This document shows positions 57,670-64,000 of a stretch of DNA of 64,000 nucleotides, one piece after another. A model generated the notes under the pieces. That model saw only the letters and a list, made by a program, of their open reading frames with translations. It did not search any database and was not told where the DNA came from. Both the position numbers and the translations under genes were made by a program. Source of the stretch: Beverwykella pulmonaria (lineage: Eukaryota; Ascomycota; Dothideomycetes; Pleosporales; Melanommataceae); contig BCHH01000007.1 of the NCBI GenBank assembly GCA_001599595.1, positions 120,027 to 184,026 on the forward strand, given 5' to 3'. Within the stretch, counting starts at the first letter, position 1. Every line of letters begins with the position of its first letter.

Positions 57670-59040
57670 TCAGCAAGCTCTACATGCTCTCCTTCAAATT
57701 GTCATGTCTGTTCTGGCGTTCGGGTTCACGGCTGGTTTCTATGGCTTCCGACAATACGAGTGCGGTTGGGTCCTTTTCCTTGATACCCTTTAAGCATAGT
57801 GGCTGAAAATTGCTTTTTTGGGGAATACATTTGGGCGGTGTTCTTCTATATTTCTCTCGTGTCGACGTATGTCTTAACAAGCTGTAATCTCATTTGTCGC
57901 TGTTCATATTAAATTCTATACGCTTGCCTCTCAATTTTAATATCATCTACTTGATTGCTTCTTTGTTTTCACCAGTTGCTCTTTAGGAATTTGAAGTCTG
58001 GTGTTGCTGGTACACTGATTTGGTAGAATGTTACGTAAATCGAGCTAACTTGAATTACGAGGATGGCGCGTGTAGGCAGCGCCCGGACGATTCCACAACC
58101 TCGAATTTAGTCTGTTCACGACATCTCATCGACATGCTCCCCGTTACCCATTGCCCACACCTTTCTCCGCGGACAATCCATCATGAAGGCCTCGAACCCC
58201 CTGGATTGGCGTAGTATGTCACCACTTCCCTTATGGGGGCAAGTAGCCAACCCTCACATACATCCTACTCGGACTGCTCAGCATATCATCCGGAAAGCGC
58301 ATGCTCGGCGCAGGAGGGACACCGAGCCTCAGAAGGCCTGGGCGCTGCCAGTGACCGAAGTCGCCAAGACGGCCTATTTCCCACCGACGTAAATATAACA
58401 ATGGTCCAGAGAGATGGAGGCAAGTCAACATATGCTACTGTATCTAGCAGAGGTAGCTATGCGATGCAGATACGTGTTTCTTGGACTCAATATTGGTCCT
58501 ATATGTGGGCGGCTTTTCTCCTGCTTGCTTTCTAACACTTTTCTGAGTATCTTAGATCATCTCAGCCCCTCGGTAGGATTCATCCGTATGGGTTCAGTAT
58601 TCGTATACTACATATTCTCACGCTCAAGAAGAATAACAGGGGGCCGTCTAGGAAGATCTTTAGACGGCTGTAAAAGGTGTGCTGGCAGGTATAGTAAAGT
58701 TTAGCAGAGCAACTTCAACTCTCTGCTTAGATTCTAGTAATTCTCGTAACTTATACCTAGCAATGGTATGGTTGATCGTGCAAAACAAGCTATTCGCATC
58801 TCGGACATTCTTTTATCTGCATTTCAGTCCCTCGTTTAGTTAATTCTGCTGCAAGGCGGCCCCGAAGCTCCGATGACAGCATCAGCTCTAAGACGCGTAC
58901 AAAGTGTAAGGTATTCACAGGCGGGTGCCCACAGTATAGGGTACTCGCCGAAAGCAGTGTTCACAGTAGGCAGATAGTAGGAATTAGATTGTTTCTTAAA
59001 TACATGCTCAGTATTACCCCTCCTCGCCGAACCTCATCCT
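57670..59040. other. Gene-free interval at the start of the decayed right end
   Basis: AT-rich sequence with no supported gene; short frames only. It separates the last intact housekeeping gene from two pseudogenes. Confidence 0.55.
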
Positions 59041-60776
59041 TCAATATCGAGCAATCGCTCGCTCGAAAGCTTTGATCGTTGGCTGGTACAGATTGTCCTC
59101 GTCTTGATAAGTGCCAGTGAAGAGGCCTTCCCGAAAAGGAAAGAGTGCGTCCCGGAGTTCTATAGCTAGCTCCTTGACGCCCTCAAACTCTTGCGGGAAC
59201 TCGAGAAGGATTTTTGTGAACTCTTTCTTGTCCATATCCCCTCTCTTTATTCTTGCCATCAGACTATAGTTTCCGCCGTACCAATCCCGAAGTCGGCTTG
59301 TCTCAAGTATTGTCCTATTTCGGCCCTGAACAACAATCCATAGGAACACATAAAAAAAGACTCCAAGTCATGACGATACGTATGTGGGTTACCTTCAAGG
59401 ACTTCAATCGCCATGAATTCCATGGTACCAGTTCGATGTCTCGCTCCGGTCGGGCCACCATCAAGCTCCTTGCCCAAATCCAAGTTGATAAGCATCCCTT
59501 TTGGGTCTCCTTGCTGCGTGTTCGTGATGATGATATTGTTCTCCGAGATGTCACGACGGAGAATCTTTCCGTCCTTGTACAGGGACCTGTGCGCTCGGAC
59601 AAAGTCGCGACATACCTCAAGAAACTCCTGGACGGAGGTGAACTCGCGGAGAAGTCGCCCTGGAGGGGAGATCACCAAGCAAGAGAATATCTGACCCTCG
59701 AACGATCTGTCGTCCTGTTCTAGTGGAGCGGTGATACTGTTTGCTTTGGGATTCTCGTCCGCACATATGTTGAAACCAGCAACACCCACCTATGCAGTGA
59801 CCAGATCTGTGGCATTTGATTGTCCGCGGCCTCCTGATTTGGAACGCTTTGGTGGAGTTGTTGTCACCTTATCTTCCGCTATCTTTCGCCTCTGTCCAGA
59901 CAATGTGCTAAGAGGAGTCAGACTGCTCCTTAGGCTGATCGACAACATGCTGCTCGGTTTTGAGCGGCTCTGGGTGACAGGCAGCAGTTGGTTCTTAGAT
60001 GTATAGAACTTCCAACGTCCTCTATAGAGGGAGTTGTTCTGAAATTCCCTGAGCCACTCTATAAAATTGCGTTCAGATGGGACTGCTGGGTATTCTGTCC
60101 AACGCCCGCCTTGCATTTGAGGATCTACCGTTTTGGCAATGCACTCTGCCTCAGCTAACCACTCTTTCCCTTCAAAGTATTTCTTGTAGAAGCCTCCCGT
60201 ATCCTTGTATACACGCCCATCGAGTTCTTTACGCATGCGCTCGTCGATTTCGCCGTGTGTCTGTTCGTTGCCTTGCTGGGAGGAGGACGTGGACTTGACC
60301 AGAGTGTCGAGGAGAAGCGAACTAGGTAGAGTTGGCGGCGGTGTCGTGGACTTCGCTGAAACTAAAGCAATTACTGCATCCCAAATCTTTTGATCAGAGG
60401 CTTGGTCCAATATATGTTGGAAGAGTGGAAGGACGGATTTGGAATCAAAGGCGGTCAAGATCACTGTGCCCGCGAGGTTTAGAATGTCCGAGCGGAGGGT
60501 TTCGCGCCCTGTTCTAGAGCGAAGATGTTCGGCTGCCGGGAGCCCTTGGAGGGTATAGAAGAGACGAACCACCAAATTCTTTACGTCTACACTTGGTCAG
60601 CTGGAGAGACAGATTATAGGAACTCCATTACCTCGAGATGCTTCAAAGAGAGCAATGTGCTCTTGCGAATTTGGATATCCACGAATACCAATTTTCTCAA
60701 AGGTCGATATGATGTCGTGACGGCTCCCATTGAGCCCCTCCCCGATGGCGTTTTCGTGGACGTTAGGGTCGCTCAT
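59041..60776 (-). pseudogene. FunK1-type protein kinase, broken
   Basis: The 5' part is well formed: exon 60632-60776 (MSDPNVHENAIGEGLNGSRH), a 45-nt intron, then a frame with TVDPQMQGGRWTEYPAVPSE and the kinase C-lobe phrases FVRAHRSLYKDGKILRRDIS and GARHRTGTMEFMAIEVL. Three lesions are visible. An in-frame TAG at 59790-59792 follows NATDLVTA. The kinase N-lobe expected between the N-terminal domain and the catalytic loop is largely absent. A run of seven T (coding strand, around 59352-59358), where eight would continue the frame, shifts SFF into a dead end; the true continuation (FLWIVVQGRNRTILETSRL) resumes in the next frame and ends at 59041. FunK1 kinases are a large fungal-specific family of unclear role. 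I infer loss of function; the T-run alone could be a sequencing error. Confidence 0.85.
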
Positions 60777-61089
60777 AATCGAAAATGGTTGAGCGAATAT
60801 CTTTATCCTAGAACCAGAGAGCTCAGGGCCTAGGGAGGAATGTGAGAGGACACGGTAGTGACAGAGACGTAGGATAGAGGGAGTGCGACAAAGCGCAGCT
60901 GCACTAGTGTAGCTGCTGGTTGTAGAAGGTGTGTTTGCGTCGCTTACTCGTGACGCAGAGTGCGGTGGTGATTAGGATGAGCTTTGGGGCGGTTGGGGAC
61001 TTCAGAATTGCACAAATGCTAATTCTATATCTAGACGCACTTCTCCCAAAACATTCTGGTGCACGCTGATCAGCTTGCATTGCCTTCGC

Positions 61090-63601
61090 CTGACTTCAAA
61101 AAGGCGAAGGCCTACTTTGAAAACCTCAGAAAGAAAAATCGGGGTTCTCTGACGTTCAAACAAGATGTTGAATGGATCAAGATTCAAGGTGCCTAGGACA
61201 CCCGTCAGAACAAGTGAAAGCGTGACGAAACTATAGCTCAACAAAATGGAGCACGAGATACAGAACGAGATGCAGGACAAGAACTGAGGCCCTTCCCAGA
61301 TGAAAAGGAGGGTAACATTGTTAACAACTCGGATAATGATGACGATCCAGGTCCGAATGCTCAAGCAGGCCCGCACAAACGCCAACGACCGGAACTTCCT
61401 CGAAACAAATGTCCATGCGGGATGCCAAGATGAAGAGCATGATGGTGGCCCTTGACGCTCGCAAAGATATGCCTAATAAGACGAATAAGAAGATAGATTT
61501 AGATAACTCTCGGAATACAGGAAGTTCTGTTCAGAAGAAAGGTTCAAAGTCTAAAGTTTCCAAGGTTTCAAAGTCCAAACCGCCCGGGAAGAAGTTTACC
61601 AGATGACCTCGCAAGACCGTTAAAAAAAGCAAAATGCAGCATGTGGTTCACCGGGTGTCATCTTTGTTCTTCAGCAACATCTTTGACCAGCAGGCCCACA
61701 AAGATGCACCAGAGCAGCCAACTTTCAGATACAGGAACAAACAAGATTCTCTGAAGGAACTGATCGCGAGTGTTCTGTTGGAAACCCAAAATCAGCAAGG
61801 AGCGACACGAGCGCTCTTCTTGCAGCTTCTAAGGACTTTGACGGACGCGGTAGCGTCAAGGCTGACGGGAATAGCATGTGACTTGTCAAGGGAATGAAGA
61901 CGTCTCTGAAAGGCTATCAACTCCTGGGAAGCGCGTTCATGCGACGACGAGAGAACGCTATCGAAGAACCTCGGGGCGGGGGGCTTGTGACCAGATGGGT
62001 TGGGCAAGACTCTCATGATGCTGGGTAAGTCCAACTCGTTCCTTTCCCCCCAAAAACCCTTTATTTTGCAGATACAGCCGTTCTATGCATGGCGACTATG
62101 ATAATTTTAACTACTTCCTAGATTGCTCAGAGGCACTCTTCACTAACATGCTCTTAGCCAACATAGTCAATAGGCGGCGCCTTCAAGGTGACAAAGGACC
62201 TAGAACAACACTGCTTGTTGCCGGCCAGAATCTGCTCAATCAGTGGGCTAGAGAGATCGAAACTCACATTGATGGGGAACTCACAGTAATGAAGTACAGT
62301 TCCGGAAACTGTCCTGACTCGAATTGATGCATGCAGATTCTCACGACCCATGACATAATCCTTACGACGTACACTGGAATCATGCGAACCTACCCGAAGG
62401 ATGAACCTCCAATTACATGCCAGACTGCAGAGGAGAAGATCGAGTGGTGGAAAGAAAGTTTACGAGGAAAAGAGGGGCGTGTTACACCGAATGCTTTTCC
62501 AGCGTATCGTTCTGGACGAAGCCAGGCACTCAAGAACGATACTAGTAGAACTTCCATCGCCTGCTGGGCTTTGATGGCCGAACATCGATGGACACTTACG
62601 GGACCCCAATCCTGAACGCCCCCTGAACTCTATCCATACGTCAAGTTCCTCAATGTCCCGACATTTAGTTATGCCCATCCCTGCGAACTAGATGGAGAGA
62701 CAGAGGAATACTCTGCACCTGAGACTCGGTTGACGAAAAACGTCAACAAAAGAACCAAGCTCGTTTTAGCCAGGAAGATATCAATGAGGATTGGCTCTCC
62801 CTGGGTACTGGGTAGTGTCTTGCCATCTGCCAAGACGATCGCCGTTAAGGCTCATATTTTGAGCTGGGTGGACGAGAATCCGGAAGTCAAGATCATCATT
62901 TATACACAAAACCTGCCTATGTAAAGTGTATATCTCCGACAGCAGTGCTTTGACCTCAGATTGGCAATTTCATAAGATCCGTATTGTTTCCAAGGTTTGC
63001 GCAGAGGAGGGATGACCATCTGAACAGGTAAATATGTACTTGAGTATGTTGTGGCCATAGTAATGAATTATAGTACTATGGAAACTCAGCTTCAGTGCTC
63101 GCGACAAGGCGATCAGTAACTTTGCTAACAATCCAAATATCAGGGTTCTTCTAGCTTCGCTCCGTTGCGGGGTTTTCGGGTTGAACTTGTGTATGGCTAG
63201 TCGAGTGATCGTCATCGACCCTTGGTGGAACAACGCCTCAGCGTACCAAGCCTTCTGCAGAGTGTACTATATCGGCTAGACAGAGACAGCCTTCATGACA
63301 CAATTCTGTGTGGACAGCACAGCTGACAGGCGATTGATTGATATGCAGGAGACCAAGAAGGTGGAGATCAATTCCGTCATTGAGGACGGCGGCGAAACGA
63401 TCAAGAAGTAGGTCTCAATTCCCCAAACAGGCAGAAGATAAGCTGACCTCGCTCAGAATGTGTATCAAAGACCTCATGCGCCTTTTTGGCAATCTCAACG
63501 AGGACGATCCAGGCAAACCGTTCATCGTCGTCGACAATCCTGGCCCTCGCGGCAGCTTCCGCGCAGACCGCGATGATGAAGGATTTGCGAATGATTTCTA
63601 A
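61090..63601 (+). pseudogene. SNF2-family helicase, heavily decayed
   Basis: Fragments in different frames follow the order of one SNF2/Rad5-like ATPase. An N-terminal helical part (DFKKAKAYFENLRKKN, near 61092) and Lys/Ser-rich linker come first; then SLKGYQLLGSAFMRRRENAI (about 61907) before the Walker A region, ANIVNRRRLQGDKGPRTTLL (62158), QNLLNQWAREIETHIDGELT, HDIILTTYTGIMRTYPKDEP, LDEA (box II) with a 1-bp loss just after it, then SRTSIACWALMAEHRWTLTG with another 1-bp loss. The C-terminal helicase lobe shows NPEVKIIIYTQ, LLASLRCGGFGLNLC, VIVIDPWWNN and a Gln-to-TAG stop at the RIGQ motif. The true C terminus (GNLNEDDPGKPFIVVDNP) ends at 63601. Multiple frameshifts and stops make activity impossible. 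Confidence 0.88.
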
Positions 63602-64000
63602 GGAAATGCAATGGGATGGGATGGGTACTGTATAGGGGTACCGTACCTGCCTATCTGGGGTGTCAGAAGTGTACGACTGCTTGCGACTCTTTTTCTGAAT
63701 GTGGGTGCCTGGCTAAAAGGATCGAGATCTCCTACCCAAACCCAAGCGGATCTACTAGGTACTGGAGGTGCGGCTGCACTCTTCAATGGTATTCTCTTGG
63801 ACTCTGATTACTTCTTGGACTCTGATTGCTTCCTGAGCTCTGATTGCTTCCTGGGATCTCATTGGGGCGTTGAACTTCACTTCACAAGGCGTTTCATGGG
63901 TTCCTTTTGCTTTTTATACACTTTTCGCTATCCTCCCCACTATCTTTCCAACCCCCCCTTTTTACTCAAACGAAATAGAAACTGTACAATATGTAAACTC
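63602..64000. other. Right-edge flank with a short tandem repeat
   Basis: 3' flank of the SNF2 pseudogene. It contains about four 18-bp units at 63797-63868 and a pyrimidine-rich stretch near 63900. No gene is seen. Confidence 0.6.
63797..63868. repeat. 18-bp tandem repeat, about four units
   Basis: Units of the form TTGGACTCTGATTGCTTC follow each other at 63797, 63815, 63833 and 63851; the last is diverged. It lies just after the pseudogene end. Confidence 0.85.

Noticed and set aside
1..64000. CRISPR array, bacterial operon or viral insertion
   Set aside because: All genes are intron-bearing fungal genes; no repeat-spacer structure and no viral genes were seen.

Overview
This is a stretch of a filamentous ascomycete genome (Pezizomycotina; a dothideomycete is my best guess). 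The evidence is many short introns of about 45-60 nt with CTAAC/CTGAC-like branch points near the 3' end, families typical of these fungi (Zn2Cys6 regulator, ERG2, FunK1-type kinase, tailed PMP3, fused molybdenum-cofactor protein), and a Tc1/mariner relic damaged in the manner of repeat-induced point mutation (RIP). I rebuilt gene models by joining exons in frame across splice sites, so exon limits are predictions.

Layout. 1-5 kb: two nuclear-looking proteins of unknown function on the minus strand, the first cut by the window edge. 5-6 kb: an FMN-binding pyridoxamine-phosphate-oxidase-like protein. 6-9 kb: about 3 kb without a gene. 9-15 kb: DNA polymerase delta subunit Cdc27/Pol32, divergent from tubulin cofactor D. 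15-22.7 kb: a Zn2Cys6 regulator divergent from sterol C-8 isomerase ERG2, then a peroxisomal D-amino-acid oxidase and an OTU deubiquitinase. 23-30.7 kb: TRAPP subunit Trs85, a CCA-adding enzyme fused to a Tti2-like HEAT domain, and a small secreted or membrane protein. 31.4-32.9 kb: a mariner relic with 36-bp perfect terminal inverted repeats. 33.9-39.6 kb: CnxE/gephyrin-like protein, V-ATPase subunit c'', TFIIA small subunit and a half-size EamA-type membrane protein. 40.5-42.9 kb: a prion-like Asn/Tyr/Gly-rich protein. 43.6-45.6 kb: a Fot1/pogo-type transposon with an open transposase. 45.8-57.7 kb: DDB1, RNA polymerase III subunit Rpc37, 3-hydroxyisobutyrate dehydrogenase, PMP3 and a vacuolar Ca2+/H+ exchanger. 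57.7-64 kb: a decayed tract with a FunK1 kinase pseudogene and a SNF2-helicase pseudogene.

Most genes are unlinked housekeeping functions, often in divergent pairs with short shared promoters (Zn2Cys6/ERG2, VMA16/TOA2, DDB1/RPC37, POL32/cofactor D). I see no secondary-metabolite cluster, CRISPR array or recognisable tRNA or rRNA gene. The points most worth a second look are the CCA1-Tti2 fusion, two GC-AG introns needed to keep conserved genes open, first coding exons of 4 and 7 nt, the awkward splice site in the calcium exchanger, and the two pseudogenes at the right end.
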